Below are positions 35,050-44,232 of a stretch of DNA of 64,000 nucleotides, in pieces. The notes under the pieces were generated by a model. It was not told the DNA's origin, made no database searches, and was given only the letters and a program-made list of their open reading frames with translations. Each line of letters starts with the position of its first letter. Position 1 is the stretch's first letter. A program made the translations under genes and the position numbers. The DNA is taken from contig VGRF01000024.1 of NCBI GenBank assembly GCA_016875395.1, positions 1 through 64,000 of the forward strand, read 5' to 3'. The DNA is from Deltaproteobacteria bacterium (GTDB taxonomy: Bacteria; Myxococcota_A; UBA9160; UBA6930).

Positions 35050-36105
35050 ATGAGCGAGTCCGCGCGCGACGCCGAGATCCTCGCGATGTTCCGAAAGCAG
35101 GCGGACGCCTGCGCCGCGATGGGCTCGGCAATCTACGCGGACCTGCTGGCGCGCTGCGGCGACGACTTCGCGGCGGGCGGCGGCGTCGCGCGCGCGCTCG
35201 CGGACTGGGTCGGCCACCCATTGCTCGACAACGTCGCGCTGCGCTTGTTAGGCGCCGCGCACTTCCTCGCCCTGCGCGGCGACGCGCCCGCGCTCGGGGC
35301 GTTCCTGCCGAGCTGCGGCGGCGCCTACGACGCCGCACGGGCGTGGCCGGCGCTACGCGACGTAATCGCGCAGCACGAAGCGCGCATCCGCGTGCATCTC
35401 ACCGAGCAGATCCAAACCAACGAGGTGCGCCGCTGCTGCGCTCTGATCGGCGGCTTCGTGGAGATCGCGCGCAATTTCCCGTTTCCGATGCGCCTGCTCG
35501 AGATCGGCGCGAGCGCGGGCCTCAATCAATGCTTCGACCAGTTCCGCTACGAGCTCGGCGCGCAGCGCTTCGGGCACGCGGACGCGCCGCTCACCCTCGA
35601 CTGCGAGTGGCGCGGCAAGCCGCTCGAAACGAGCGGCGCCTCGCTCCGAATCGCGAGCCGCAAAGGCTGCGACCTCTTCCCGATCGACCTGCGCGACCGC
35701 GACCGCCGCCTGCGCCTCGAGTCGTTCTTCTGGCCCGATCAGGTCGAACGGCTCGCGCGCCTCCGCGCTGCGATCGAGTGCGCCCTGCGCTCGGGCGTAA
35801 GGCTCGAGCAAGCGAGCGCCGGCGACTGGATCGCGCGCGAGGTCGCCACCCTGCCCGCGCGCACGACCAGCGTGCTCTTCCACAGCGTGATGTGGATGTA
35901 CGTGCCTGAAGCCGAGCGCAAGCGCATCTACCTGCTGATGGAAGAAGCAGGCGCGCGCGCAACCGCCGAGTCCCCGCTCGCGTGGCTGCGCATGGAAGGC
36001 CCGAACTTCGAGTACTGCGAGATCCGCCTGCGCACGTGGCCGAGAGGCGAGGATCGATTGTTAGGGAAGTGCCACTACCACGGGGCGTGGGTGGAGTGGA
36101 CTTGA
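35050..36105 (+). CDS. DUF2332 family protein
   Basis: 351 residues matching DUF2332. It shows FRKQADACAAMGSAIYADLL, the glycine-rich RLLEIGASAGLNQCFDQFRY (similar to a SAM-binding motif I), CDLFPIDLRDRDRRLRLESF and TSVLFHSVMWMYVPEAERKR. The ExGASAGLN motif suggests a Rossmann-like, possibly methyltransferase-derived fold, but the function is not established. The ATG at 35050 follows directly on the small membrane gene. Confidence 0.87.
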   Translation: MSESARDAEILAMFRKQADACAAMGSAIYADLLARCGDDFAAGGGVARALADWVGHPLLDNVALRLLGAAHFLALRGDAPALGAFLPSCGGAYDAARAWPALRDVIAQHEARIRVHLTEQIQTNEVRRCCALIGGFVEIARNFPFPMRLLEIGASAGLNQCFDQFRYELGAQRFGHADAPLTLDCEWRGKPLETSGASLRIASRKGCDLFPIDLRDRDRRLRLESFFWPDQVERLARLRAAIECALRSGVRLEQASAGDWIAREVATLPARTTSVLFHSVMWMYVPEAERKRIYLLMEEAGARATAESPLAWLRMEGPNFEYCEIRLRTWPRGEDRLLGKCHYHGAWVEWT

Positions 36106-36239
36106 GGAAACCACGCGCGCTCCTCGTCTTCGCCTGAGTCGTCGCATCGATGCCGTTGGGGGCAGCCGCCGAAGTCTCGGACGAGAGTCCGTCTTGGATC
36201 GAGCACTGGCTCCGCGCGCTCGCCGGCCCCGGTCTTGGC

Positions 36240-36728
36240 TTAGGGAAGCGGCCGCGCCTTCTCCGAGTGGCGCACTCGCGCAGCAAGTTCCGCGATCGTT
36301 TTCCCCAACGCCGGATGCACCTCGCCCCCCGCGATCTCCGCGAGCGGCTCCAGCACGAAGGCGCGCTCGTGCATGCGCGGGTGCGGCACCACTAGCTCCG
36401 GCGCGTCGATCACGAGACCTCCGAACAACAACAAGTCGAGATCCAGCGTGCGCGGCAGGTTGCGCTCGTCCCCGCGCGTGCGGCCGAGCTCGCGCTCGAT
36501 CTCGTGCAAGCGCCCGAGCAGCGAGAGCGCGTCGAGCTCGGTGTCGAGCGCTGCGGCGGCGTTCAGGTACGCGGGCTGCGGTGGGCCGACGGGCGCGGTC
36601 TCCCAGTGGCGCGACGCCGTAACAACTCGTACGCCTGGCGTCGCGCGCAGCTGCTCGAGTGCGCGCGCGATGTTCGCTGCGCGGTCGCCGAGGTTCGCGC
36701 CGAGAGCGATGTAAGCGCGCGTCGTCAC
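36240..36728 (-). CDS. folK: 2-amino-4-hydroxy-6-hydroxymethyldihydropteridine pyrophosphokinase
   Basis: A 162-residue HPPK, which transfers pyrophosphate from ATP to the pterin in folate synthesis. Signatures: YIALGANLGDRAANI, SRHWETAPVGPPQPAYLNAA, LGRLHEIERELGRTRG, the Mg-binding RTLDLDLLLFG and PHPRMHERAFVLEPLAEIA. The start is the GTG at 36728, overlapping the hydrolase stop by four bases (GTGA). No other fol genes are nearby. Confidence 0.95.
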   Translation of the reverse strand: MTTRAYIALGANLGDRAANIARALEQLRATPGVRVVTASRHWETAPVGPPQPAYLNAAAALDTELDALSLLGRLHEIERELGRTRGDERNLPRTLDLDLLLFGGLVIDAPELVVPHPRMHERAFVLEPLAEIAGGEVHPALGKTIAELAARVRHSEKARPLP

Positions 36729-37636
36729 TTTGCCGCGAGGTCGCGGCAGAACGCGCGCACGGCGCTGTTCAGCGCGTGCGCCGCTTCCCACTGCAGGAAG
36801 TGGCCGGCGTCGCGCACGAGGAAGGGGCCGACGTGGTTCGGGAACACGACCGCCGCCATGCGATCGAACTCGGGATAGATCACGTGGTCCGAGGGGCCGT
36901 GCAGGATCAGCGTCTCGTGCGAGATCGTGCCGCGCAGCGCGGGCTCGCTGCGCGCGCTCGCGTGGAAGCTGCTCTCGTAGCCGCCAAAGCTCGCGCGCAG
37001 CTTCGCGGCGTCGGCGAAGGGCTCCGTCATGAAGTCCACCGCGGCTTGGTCGAATGAACCCGGGTGCGCCCAGAAGCGCGAGCCGTAGAAGGTCGCGATG
37101 TAGCGGCGCAGCTTGTCAGGCGTATCGAGCTCCGCCGCGAGCGCGTCGGCGTCGTTGCCTTGGCGCAGGAAGTAATCGCCCGCCTCGCGCGCGGGGCGCG
37201 TGCGCATCCCCGCCATCGCGTCCTTCACGAACGGGAGCGGCGAGTTGAACACGACGATGCGCAGCACGCGCTCGGGGAAGCGCAGCGCGAAGTCCTGCAG
37301 CACGGCGCCGCCGAGGTCGCCGCCCACGAGCACGACCTGCGCGACGCCGAGCTGATCGAGCAGCGCGGCGAGATCGCGCGAGTGCGACGGCACGTCGTGA
37401 AAGCCGTCCCGCGCGACATCGCTCGCGCCGAAGCCGCGCAGGTCGGGCGCGATCACGCGAAAGCCCGCGGCCGCGAGCGGCGCGATGTTGCGCCACCAGA
37501 TGCGCATCGTCTCCGGCCAGCCGTGCACGAGCAGCAGCGCCGCGCCGCGTCCCTCGTCCACGTAGGCGAGCTTGAACCCGCGCGGCGAGGCGAACTGGAG
37601 GCGGTGGCGGTCGGGGCGGGTGTCGTCGCGGGTCAT
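36725..37636 (-). CDS. epoxide-hydrolase-like alpha/beta hydrolase
   Basis: 303 residues. The elbow reads GGDLGG with Asp as nucleophile, as in epoxide hydrolases and haloalkane dehalogenases rather than esterases (GxSxG). Other motifs: LLLVHGWPETMRIWWRNIAP (the HGWP oxyanion loop), VIAPDLRGFGASD and the catalytic His in DAGHFLQWE. A long lid (about 130-230) contains candidate ring-opening tyrosines (YFLRQG, YIATFYGSRFW). The ATG at 37636 lies 36 bp from repeat array 2 and diverges from the aminotransferase operon. It is coupled to folK. Confidence 0.87.
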   Translation of the reverse strand: MTRDDTRPDRHRLQFASPRGFKLAYVDEGRGAALLLVHGWPETMRIWWRNIAPLAAAGFRVIAPDLRGFGASDVARDGFHDVPSHSRDLAALLDQLGVAQVVLVGGDLGGAVLQDFALRFPERVLRIVVFNSPLPFVKDAMAGMRTRPAREAGDYFLRQGNDADALAAELDTPDKLRRYIATFYGSRFWAHPGSFDQAAVDFMTEPFADAAKLRASFGGYESSFHASARSEPALRGTISHETLILHGPSDHVIYPEFDRMAAVVFPNHVGPFLVRDAGHFLQWEAAHALNSAVRAFCRDLAAK

Positions 37637-37671
37637 GGGTTCTCCGAAGGGCGGCGACGCTACGCCAGGGG

Positions 37672-37758
37672 AGTGCAAGAGCGTCCCGCGTGCGCGGCGA
37701 TGTGCATGTACGTCCCAGGTGCGCGTCTTGGTGCACGTACGTCCCCAGTGCGCGCCCC
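37672..37758 (+). repeat. three tandem 29-bp repeats, array 2
   Basis: Units run 37672-37700 (degenerate), 37701-37729 and 37730-37758 with an exact 29-bp period. They share with array 1 the fixed blocks GTGCA, GTCCC and GTGCGCG at the same offsets. As in array 1, the units sit between two divergent start codons (37636 minus, 37785 plus), with the last unit 27 bp before the plus-strand ATG, here that of the aminotransferase-LuxE-LuxC operon. Confidence 0.88.
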
Positions 37759-37784
37759 CTCGAGTCCCTAAGCTGCGCGCCCTC

Positions 37785-39062
37785 ATGCGTTCGCCCGCGA
37801 CACTTCTGCCCGACGTGCGCACGGCCGTGCCGGGGCCGCGTTCGCGAGCGCTCGCGGCGCGGCTTGCGGCGGTGGAGAGCCGCAACGTCACGTGTCTCGT
37901 GCCGGAGCCGCCGATCTGCTGGGAGCGCGCGAGCGGCGCGAACGTGTGGGACGCGGACGGCAATCGCTTCGTCGATCTCGGCGGCGGCTTTGGCGTGGCG
38001 AACGCGGGGCATGCGCATCCGCGCGTGGTCGCAGCGGTGGCGGAGCAGAGCGCACGGCTGATGCACGCGATGGGCGACGTGCATCCGCCCGCGGTGAAGG
38101 TCGCGCTGCTCGAAGCGCTCGCGGCGCGCTTCCCCGGCGGCGGGCCGGTGCGCGCGGTGCTCGGCAGCTCGGGCTCGGACGCGGTGGAGACTGCGCTGAA
38201 GACCGCGCTCGTGGCGACGGGGAAGCCCGGCGTGATCGCGTTCGCGGGCGCGTACCACGGCCTCGCGTTTGGCGCGCTCGACGCGACGCATCGCCCGATG
38301 TTCCGCGCGCCGTTCGCCGCGCGCCTCCCGGTGCGCACCGGCTTCGCGCGCTTCGGCGATGCGCGCGACGTGCTGCGCGCCGCGCGCGAGCTCGGCGCCG
38401 AAGTCGGCGCGGTGCTCGTGGAGCCGATCCAAGGCCGCGGCGGCGAGCGCGTTCCTCCCGACGGTTTTCTCAGCGAGCTGCGCGCGATCTGCGAACGCGC
38501 AGGCTGGCTGCTGATCCTCGACGAGATCTACACGGGCTTCGGGCGCACCGGCCGCTGGTTCGCGTGCGAGCACGAGGGCGTGCAGCCCGACTTGTTATGC
38601 GTGGGCAAGGGCTTCGCGTCGGGCATGCCGATCTCGGCGTGCATTGGGCGCGCCGCGGTGATGGATGCGTGGCCCGCGTCGCACGGCGAGGCGCTGCACA
38701 CGCAGACGTTCCTCGGTCACCCGCCGAGCTGCGCGGCGGCGCTCGCGTCGATGGCGGTGCTCGAAGACGAGAAGCTCGTGGAGCGCGCGGCCGAAGGCGG
38801 CGCCGCGGCGCTTGCGTTCCTGCGCGCACGCACGCGCGGGCTCGCGCGCGTGAGCGAGGTGCGCGGGCGCGGCCTCATGCTCGGCATCGAGTGCGACACG
38901 CCCGAAACCGCGCAGCGCGCCTGCGCGGCGGCGCTCGCGCGCGGCGTGATCCTGCTGCCGAGCGGCGACGACGGCCGCGTGCTCTCCGTAACACCTCCGC
39001 TCTGCATCGGGCGCGAGGCGCTCGAGCACGCGCTCGGCATCCTCGTCGCGGAGCTCGCGTGA
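37785..39062 (+). CDS. class III PLP-dependent aminotransferase
   Basis: 425 residues, fold-type I class III transaminase (omega-amino or acetylornithine-like). Motifs: NVWDADGNRFVDLGGGFGVA, NAGHAHPRVVAAVAEQ, LGSSGSDAVETALKTA, AYHGLAFGAL, the PLP Asp in LLILDEIYTGFGRTGRWFAC and the Schiff-base Lys in LLCVGKGFASGMPISA. Enzymes of this class move an amino group between an amino acid and a primary aldehyde or ketone. It is first in the operon; its stop overlaps the LuxE-like start by one base (TGATG). The partner genes suggest that its acceptor is an aldehyde made by LuxC; that is inference. Confidence 0.93.
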   Translation: MRSPATLLPDVRTAVPGPRSRALAARLAAVESRNVTCLVPEPPICWERASGANVWDADGNRFVDLGGGFGVANAGHAHPRVVAAVAEQSARLMHAMGDVHPPAVKVALLEALAARFPGGGPVRAVLGSSGSDAVETALKTALVATGKPGVIAFAGAYHGLAFGALDATHRPMFRAPFAARLPVRTGFARFGDARDVLRAARELGAEVGAVLVEPIQGRGGERVPPDGFLSELRAICERAGWLLILDEIYTGFGRTGRWFACEHEGVQPDLLCVGKGFASGMPISACIGRAAVMDAWPASHGEALHTQTFLGHPPSCAAALASMAVLEDEKLVERAAEGGAAALAFLRARTRGLARVSEVRGRGLMLGIECDTPETAQRACAAALARGVILLPSGDDGRVLSVTPPLCIGREALEHALGILVAELA

Positions 39063-40156
39063 TGGAGCGCCGCGAGATCGAGCGCGAGCTGCTGCATTGG
39101 ATGCGCAGCGAGCCGGATCGCCACGACCCCGAGCGCTTCGAGCGCCTCGCGCTCGCGCTCTACGCGCATCAGTTCGAGCACTGCGTGCCGTACGGGAAGT
39201 TCGCCGCGGGCCGCGGCGCGCGGCCGACGCAGGTTTCGACTTGGCGCGAGATTCCGTGCGTGCCCACGGGCGCGTTCAAGGAAATGCCGCTGCGCTCCTT
39301 CGCGCCGCTCGCGACGAAGCACGTGTTCCGCACCAGCGGCACCAGCACCGAGAAGCGCGGCGCGCTCTACCTCGACACGCTCGAGCTGTACGAGGCGTCT
39401 CTGCTGCCAAGCTTCGAGACGGGCGTGCTCCCCGAGTTGTTGGGGACGCGCGGGCGCATGCCGATCCTCGTGCTGGCGCCGAGCCCGGCGGAGGCGGAGG
39501 ACTCTTCGCTCTCGCACATGTTCGGGATCGTGCTGCGCGAGCGCGGCGCCGACGGAAGCGACTACTTCGTGCGCCGCGGCCGGCTCGAAGTCGCTTCGCT
39601 CGCACTCGCACTCGAAGCGGCCGTCGCGAAGGGCGCGCCGATCGCGCTGTGCGGCACGGCGTTCGCGTTCGTGCATCTGCTCGAGGCGATGGAGCAAGCG
39701 GGCCGGCGCATCGCGCTGCCGCTCGGCACGCGCATCATGGAGACGGGCGGCTTCAAGGGCCGCGCGCGCGAGCTCGGGCGCGACGAGCTCTACGCGCAGC
39801 TGCAGCAGCGGCTCGGCGTGGCGCCTGCGCAGATTGTGAACCAGTACGGCATGACCGAGCTCGGCAGTCAGTTCTACGACAGCGTGCTCGTGCAGCCGTC
39901 CGCCGCGCGCCACAAGCTCGCGCCGCCGTGGACGCGCGTACGCGTCGTCGACCCGAACACGGGCTGGGACGTGCCCGCGGGCGAAGCCGGCCTCGTCCAG
40001 ATCGTCGACCTCGCCAACACCGGCAGCGTGCTCGCGGTACAGACCGCGGACCTCGGACGCGAGCTGCCGGGTGGCTTCGAGGTGTTAGGCCGCTCCGCCG
40101 GCGCCGAGGCGCGCGGCTGCTCGATCGCCGCGGACGAGATGCTCGGTGCCGGCTAG
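39062..40156 (+). CDS. LuxE-like acyl-protein synthetase
   Basis: A 364-residue LuxE/acyl-protein-synthetase family protein. It activates an acid with ATP as an acyl-adenylate and holds it on a Cys for delivery to LuxC. Motifs: CVPYGKFAAGRG, IPCVPTGAFKEMPLRSF, the adenylation loop FRTSGTSTEKRG, METGGFKGRARELGRDELY, NQYGMTELGSQFYDS and a C-terminal RGCSIAADE, where Cys353 is placed like the acylated Cys of luminous-bacteria LuxE. It lies between the aminotransferase and the LuxC-like gene. No luxA, luxB or luxD is present. Confidence 0.88.
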   Translation: MERREIERELLHWMRSEPDRHDPERFERLALALYAHQFEHCVPYGKFAAGRGARPTQVSTWREIPCVPTGAFKEMPLRSFAPLATKHVFRTSGTSTEKRGALYLDTLELYEASLLPSFETGVLPELLGTRGRMPILVLAPSPAEAEDSSLSHMFGIVLRERGADGSDYFVRRGRLEVASLALALEAAVAKGAPIALCGTAFAFVHLLEAMEQAGRRIALPLGTRIMETGGFKGRARELGRDELYAQLQQRLGVAPAQIVNQYGMTELGSQFYDSVLVQPSAARHKLAPPWTRVRVVDPNTGWDVPAGEAGLVQIVDLANTGSVLAVQTADLGRELPGGFEVLGRSAGAEARGCSIAADEMLGAG

Positions 40157-41399
40157 CGCGAGCGAAGTGCGCGCGGCATCGGCGCGCTTGCGTGCAGCGG
40201 GCGCCGCGCTGCGCGCGCGACCTCGCGCCGAGATCGTGCGCGTGCTCGGCACGTTGCTCGAGCGGCTGCGCGACCCCGCGAGCGCGATCCGCGCGCGACT
40301 CGCGGCGGAGCTTCCCGCCGCGACGGGCTTCCATCCCGCGACGCTCGCGGCCGGGCTCGATTTGGGCTTCGAGCCCTGGACGGCGGAGGCGCTCGCGGCG
40401 CTCGTCGCGCGCGAGCTTGGAGGCGACCCGAGCCGCATCGCCTCCGGGTTCCCGCTGACCGCAGTCGTGCTCGGCGGCGCGATCCCGATGCCCAGCGTGC
40501 TGCAGGGAATCGCGCCCCTCGCGCTCGGGTCGCCGGTGCTGGTGCGTACGGGCGCACACGACCCCGTCACCGCGCGCGCCGTCGCGCACGAGCTCGCGCG
40601 CCTCGACCCTGAGCTCGGCGCTTGCGTCGAGGTCGTGTCGTTCCCGCACGGCGACGCGGAGGCGATGGCCGCGCTGTGCGAGGCCGAGTGCGTGGTGGCG
40701 ACCGGCAGTGACGCAGCGGTTGCCTCGATCCGCGCGCGCACGCAGCCGTGGCAGCGCTTCGTCGGTTACGGACATCGCTTCTCGGTCGCCGCGATCGGGC
40801 GGGAGGGCGATCTCGTGGAGGCGTGCGGCGCGGTCGCCGTCGACACCGCGCTGTGGGACCAGCTCGGCTGCCTCTCGCCGATCGCGCTGTTCGCGGTGGG
40901 TTGGCCCTGGGACGAGCGCGCCGCGCTGCTGGGCGAGTTGGCGCGCGCGTTCGCAAACCGAGCGGCGGCCTGGCCCCTTGGACGGCTCACCCCTGAGGAC
41001 GCCGCGCGGCGCGCGAACGAGATCGCCACGTTCGAGCTGCGCGCGGCGAGCAGTGGCGAGGCCGAGCTGCGACGCGATGCCGGGAACGCGTGGGCGCTGC
41101 TCGCGGAGCGCGAGTCGGTCTTTCGCGGCTCGCCGCTCGGCCGGGCGCTGCGCGTCCTCTTCATCCCGGACCTGAGTGCGCTCGAGGCAACCCTCGCGCC
41201 GGTCGCGCGCCATCTCGCGTCTGCGGGCGTCGCGGGATTCACCCGTACCGCGGCGGCTGAAGTCGGGCAGCGGCTCGCTGCCCTCGGTGCCTCCCGCATC
41301 TGCCCCGCGGGATCGATGCAGGCACCCCCCATCTCCTGGTGTCACGACGGGCAGGGCGTGCTGGCAACGCTGGCGAGGCTCGGCTCGGTCGAGATCTGA
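40146..41399 (+). CDS. LuxC-like acyl-CoA/acyl-enzyme reductase
   Basis: 417 residues starting at GTG 40146, overlapping the LuxE-like gene by 11 bases. It belongs to the LuxC branch of aldehyde dehydrogenases, which reduces an enzyme-bound acyl group to aldehyde with NADPH. Family sequence: VVLGGAIPMPSVLQGIAPLA, SPVLVRTGAHDPVTA, VVATGSDAAVASIRARTQ, RFVGYGHRFSVAAIG and the catalytic Cys242 in WDQLGCLSPIALF. It is the last gene of the operon and is followed 121 bp later by the SUF regulator. The acyl substrate is unknown. Confidence 0.88.
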   Translation: MPASASEVRAASARLRAAGAALRARPRAEIVRVLGTLLERLRDPASAIRARLAAELPAATGFHPATLAAGLDLGFEPWTAEALAALVARELGGDPSRIASGFPLTAVVLGGAIPMPSVLQGIAPLALGSPVLVRTGAHDPVTARAVAHELARLDPELGACVEVVSFPHGDAEAMAALCEAECVVATGSDAAVASIRARTQPWQRFVGYGHRFSVAAIGREGDLVEACGAVAVDTALWDQLGCLSPIALFAVGWPWDERAALLGELARAFANRAAAWPLGRLTPEDAARRANEIATFELRAASSGEAELRRDAGNAWALLAERESVFRGSPLGRALRVLFIPDLSALEATLAPVARHLASAGVAGFTRTAAAEVGQRLAALGASRICPAGSMQAPPISWCHDGQGVLATLARLGSVEI

Positions 41400-41445
41400 C
41401 CTTGGCCGCCGATCCCCGCCGGCCCCAAAGTTCCGCGGGCGAATC

Positions 41446-41487
41446 CGGACCGAGCGAGTCCGAGATTTACAGCACCAATTCGGTCCG
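41446..41487. promoter_or_regulatory. 8-bp inverted repeat upstream of rrf2, candidate operator
   Basis: CGGACCGA (41446-41453) and TCGGTCCG (41480-41487) are perfect inverted arms with a 26-bp spacer. The spacer includes the locally AT-rich GAGATTTACAGCACCAATT. The pair ends 33 bp before the rrf2 ATG. Rrf2 regulators of SUF/ISC operons commonly control their own promoters, so this is the natural place for an operator. The spacing is longer than that of a classical single Rrf2 site, so the match is only suggestive. Confidence 0.35.
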
Positions 41488-41520
41488 ATACGGTCGACTG
41501 CTTCGCGGCGGGAGTCACCC

Positions 41521-41976
41521 ATGCTTCGCATCAGCAAGCTCACGGACTACGGGATCGTGCTGCTCGCGCGCATCGCCGCAGAACCCGAAGGCGCGCAGCT
41601 CTCGGCGAGAGAGCTGTCGGAGTCGACTCGCCTGCCGCTGCCGGCCGTGAGCAAGATGGCGAAGCAGTTGGCGGCCGCGGGCCTGCTCGAGTCGCTGCGC
41701 GGCGCCAAGGGCGGCTACCGGCTCGTGCGAACGCCGGGCTCGATCAGCGTGGCCGAGATCGTGCACGCGCTCGAGGGGCCGATCGCGCTGATGGACTGCA
41801 CCGCGGGCCCCGGGCACTGCGAGCAGGAAGCGCGCTGCACCGTCTCCGAGCCGTGGCACCGCATCAACCGCACCGTGCGCGACGCCCTCTCGCGCGTGTC
41901 ACTCGCCGATCTCGCGCGCCCGCGCGGCGGCTCGCCGCTGCTCGCGATCGAACCCGCCCCCACCACTAACAACTGA
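41521..41976 (+). CDS. Rrf2-family Fe-S-sensing regulator of the SUF operon
   Basis: A 151-residue winged-helix Rrf2 protein: [40 protein letters not shown] (recognition helix), [20 protein letters not shown] (wing). Three cysteines, Cys93, Cys100 and Cys106 ([17 protein letters not shown]), are placed as the Fe-S ligands of IscR-type regulators. It is likely a repressor or sensor of cluster supply for the downstream genes. It is seven bases upstream of sufB and is the first gene of the operon. Confidence 0.92.
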   Translation: MLRISKLTDYGIVLLARIAAEPEGAQLSARELSESTRLPLPAVSKMAKQLAAAGLLESLRGAKGGYRLVRTPGSISVAEIVHALEGPIALMDCTAGPGHCEQEARCTVSEPWHRINRTVRDALSRVSLADLARPRGGSPLLAIEPAPTTNN

Positions 41977-41983
41977 GCCCGCC

Positions 41984-43438
41984 ATGTCCGAGAACGCAGA
42001 GCTCCGCGACCTCGCCGCCAAAGAGTACGAGTACGGCTTCGTCACCGAGATCGAGATGGAGCGCATCCCGAAGGGGCTCTCCGAAGACGTGGTGCGCCTC
42101 ATCTCGGCGAAGAAGGAAGAGCCGGCGTGGCTGCTCGAGTGGCGGCTCAAGGCGTATCGCCGCTTCGTAGAGATGCTCGCGGCCGGGCATCACCCGAAGT
42201 GGGCGCAGGTGACGTACCCCGAGATCGACTACCAGGACATGTACTACTACGCCGCGCCCAAGAAGCAGGCGAAGTACGAGAAGATCGAAGACGTCGACCC
42301 CGAGTTGTTACGGACGTACGAGAAGCTCGGGATTCCGCTCGCGGAGCAGAAGCGGCTCGCGGGTGTCGCGGTCGACGCGGTGTTCGACTCGGTCTCGGTC
42401 GCCACCACCTACAAGGCCGAGCTCGAGAAGCACGGCATCATCTTCGGCTCGTTCTCGGACGCGGTGAAGAAGCACCCCGAGCTCGTGCAGCGTTACCTCG
42501 GCTCCGTCGTCCCCTACGGCGACAACTTCTTCGCCGCGCTCAACAGCGCCGTGTTCAGCGACGGCTCGTTCGCCTACATCCCGAAGGGCGTGCGCTGCCC
42601 GATGGAGCTGTCGACGTACTTCCGCATCAACGCGCAAGAAACAGGGCAGTTCGAGCGCACGCTGATCGTCGCCGAGGAAGGCGCCTACGTGTCGTACCTC
42701 GAGGGCTGCACCGCGCCGCGGCGCGACGAGAATCAGCTGCACGCGGCGGTCGTGGAGCTCGTCGCGCTCGACGACGCCGAGATCAAGTACTCGACCGTGC
42801 AGAACTGGTACCCCGGCGACGAGAACGGCCGCGGCGGAATCTTCAACTTCGTGACCAAGCGCGGCGCATGCCGCGGCAAGCGCAGCAAGATCAGCTGGAC
42901 GCAGGTGGAGACGGGCTCCTCGATCACGTGGAAGTACCCGAGCTGCATCCTGCAGGGCGACGACTCGGTGGGCGAGTTCTACTCGGTCGCCCTGACGAGA
43001 GCGCGCCAGCAAGCCGACACCGGCACAAAGATGATCCACATCGGGAAGAACACCCGGTCCACGATCGTCTCGAAGGGCATCTCCGCGGGCCACGGCCAGC
43101 AGAGCTACCGCGGGCTCGTGAAGATCGGCCCGAAGGCGACCGGCGCGCGCAACCACTCGCGCTGCGACTCGCTCTTGCTCGGCGACCAGTGCGGCGCGCA
43201 CACCTTCCCATACCTCGAGGTGAAGAACGCGAGCGCGACGGTGGAGCACGAGGCGACCACGTCGAAGATCTCCGAGGACCAGCTCTTCTACTGCCGCCAG
43301 CGCGGCATCTCGGAGGAGGACGCGGTCTCAATGATCGTGAACGGCTTCTGCCGCGAGGTGCTGCGCGAGCTGCCCATGGAGTTCGCGGTAGAGGCGCAGA
43401 AGCTGCTCGGGGTTTCGCTCGAAGGCAGCGTGGGATGA
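41984..43438 (+). CDS. sufB: Fe-S cluster assembly protein SufB
   Basis: A 484-residue scaffold subunit of the SufBC2D complex, where clusters form. Family blocks: [98 protein letters not shown] and [20 protein letters not shown]. Conserved cysteines in EGCTAP and RSRCDSL-type positions fit the cluster and persulfide sites. The length is normal. The stop overlaps the sufC start (ATGA). Confidence 0.97.
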   Translation: MSENAELRDLAAKEYEYGFVTEIEMERIPKGLSEDVVRLISAKKEEPAWLLEWRLKAYRRFVEMLAAGHHPKWAQVTYPEIDYQDMYYYAAPKKQAKYEKIEDVDPELLRTYEKLGIPLAEQKRLAGVAVDAVFDSVSVATTYKAELEKHGIIFGSFSDAVKKHPELVQRYLGSVVPYGDNFFAALNSAVFSDGSFAYIPKGVRCPMELSTYFRINAQETGQFERTLIVAEEGAYVSYLEGCTAPRRDENQLHAAVVELVALDDAEIKYSTVQNWYPGDENGRGGIFNFVTKRGACRGKRSKISWTQVETGSSITWKYPSCILQGDDSVGEFYSVALTRARQQADTGTKMIHIGKNTRSTIVSKGISAGHGQQSYRGLVKIGPKATGARNHSRCDSLLLGDQCGAHTFPYLEVKNASATVEHEATTSKISEDQLFYCRQRGISEEDAVSMIVNGFCREVLRELPMEFAVEAQKLLGVSLEGSVG

Positions 43439-44232
43439 CGAAGATGAGCGCAGAGAAGAAGCCGCTGCTCGAGATTCGCGGGCTGCACGCGCGCGTGGCG
43501 GAGAAGCCGATCCTGAGAGGCCTCGACCTGACGATCCGTCCCGGCGAGGTGCACGCGATCATGGGTCCGAACGGCTCGGGCAAGAGCACGCTCGCGGGCG
43601 TGCTCGCGGGGCGTCCCGCGTTCGAGGTGACCGCGGGCTCCGTGCACTACGAAGGCCGCGACCTGCTCGCACTCTCGCCCGAGGAGCGCGCGAGAGAGGG
43701 CATCTTCCTCGCGTTCCAGTACCCCGTCGAGATTCCCGGTGTCACCAATAATTACTTCCTCAAGGCGGCGGTGAACGCAGTCCGTGCCCACCGCGGACTG
43801 GACACGCTCGACGCGATGGATTTCCTCGCGCTCTCGCGCGAGAAGATGAAGATCGTCGGCATGAAGCAGGAAATGATGTCGCGCGCGGTGAACGAGGGTT
43901 TCTCGGGCGGCGAGAAGAAGCGCAACGAAGTGCTGCAGATGCTCTTGCTCGAGCCGAAGCTCGCGATCCTCGACGAAACGGACTCGGGCCTCGACATCGA
44001 CGCGCTGCGCGTCGTCGCGAGCGGCGTGAATCATCTGCGCGGCGAGGGCCGCGCGATGCTCGTGATCACGCACTACCAGCGCCTGCTCGACTACATCGTG
44101 CCGGACTTCGTGCACGTGCTCGCCGAGGGCCGCATCGCGACGAGCGGCGGCAAAGAGCTGGCGCTCGAGCTCGAAGCGAAGGGTTACGGCTGGCTCGAGA
44201 AAGAGCCGCCGAGCGCCGGGGCCGCGCGGTGA
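43435..44232 (+). CDS. sufC: Fe-S cluster assembly ATPase SufC
   Basis: A 265-residue ABC-type ATPase of the SufBCD complex. Walker [11 protein letters not shown]-loop [13 protein letters not shown], signature [13 protein letters not shown], Walker [13 protein letters not shown] and H-switch [12 protein letters not shown] are all present; [13 protein letters not shown] is specific to SufC. The ATG at 43435 is coupled to sufB; a second ATG at 43444 is possible. The stop overlaps the sufD start (GTGA). Confidence 0.97.
   Translation: MTKMSAEKKPLLEIRGLHARVAEKPILRGLDLTIRPGEVHAIMGPNGSGKSTLAGVLAGRPAFEVTAGSVHYEGRDLLALSPEERAREGIFLAFQYPVEIPGVTNNYFLKAAVNAVRAHRGLDTLDAMDFLALSREKMKIVGMKQEMMSRAVNEGFSGGEKKRNEVLQMLLLEPKLAILDETDSGLDIDALRVVASGVNHLRGEGRAMLVITHYQRLLDYIVPDFVHVLAEGRIATSGGKELALELEAKGYGWLEKEPPSAGAAR

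Noticed and set aside
36106-36239. A short gene between DUF2332 and folK
   Set aside because: A possible small frame from 36150 runs into folK antisense and has no ribosome-binding site or conserved composition.
39062-41399. Bioluminescence (lux) operon
   Set aside because: Only LuxE- and LuxC-like genes are present with an aminotransferase; luxA, luxB and luxD are absent. The LLM protein at 26.3-27.4 kb is 10 kb away and has the F420-type LLM sequence.
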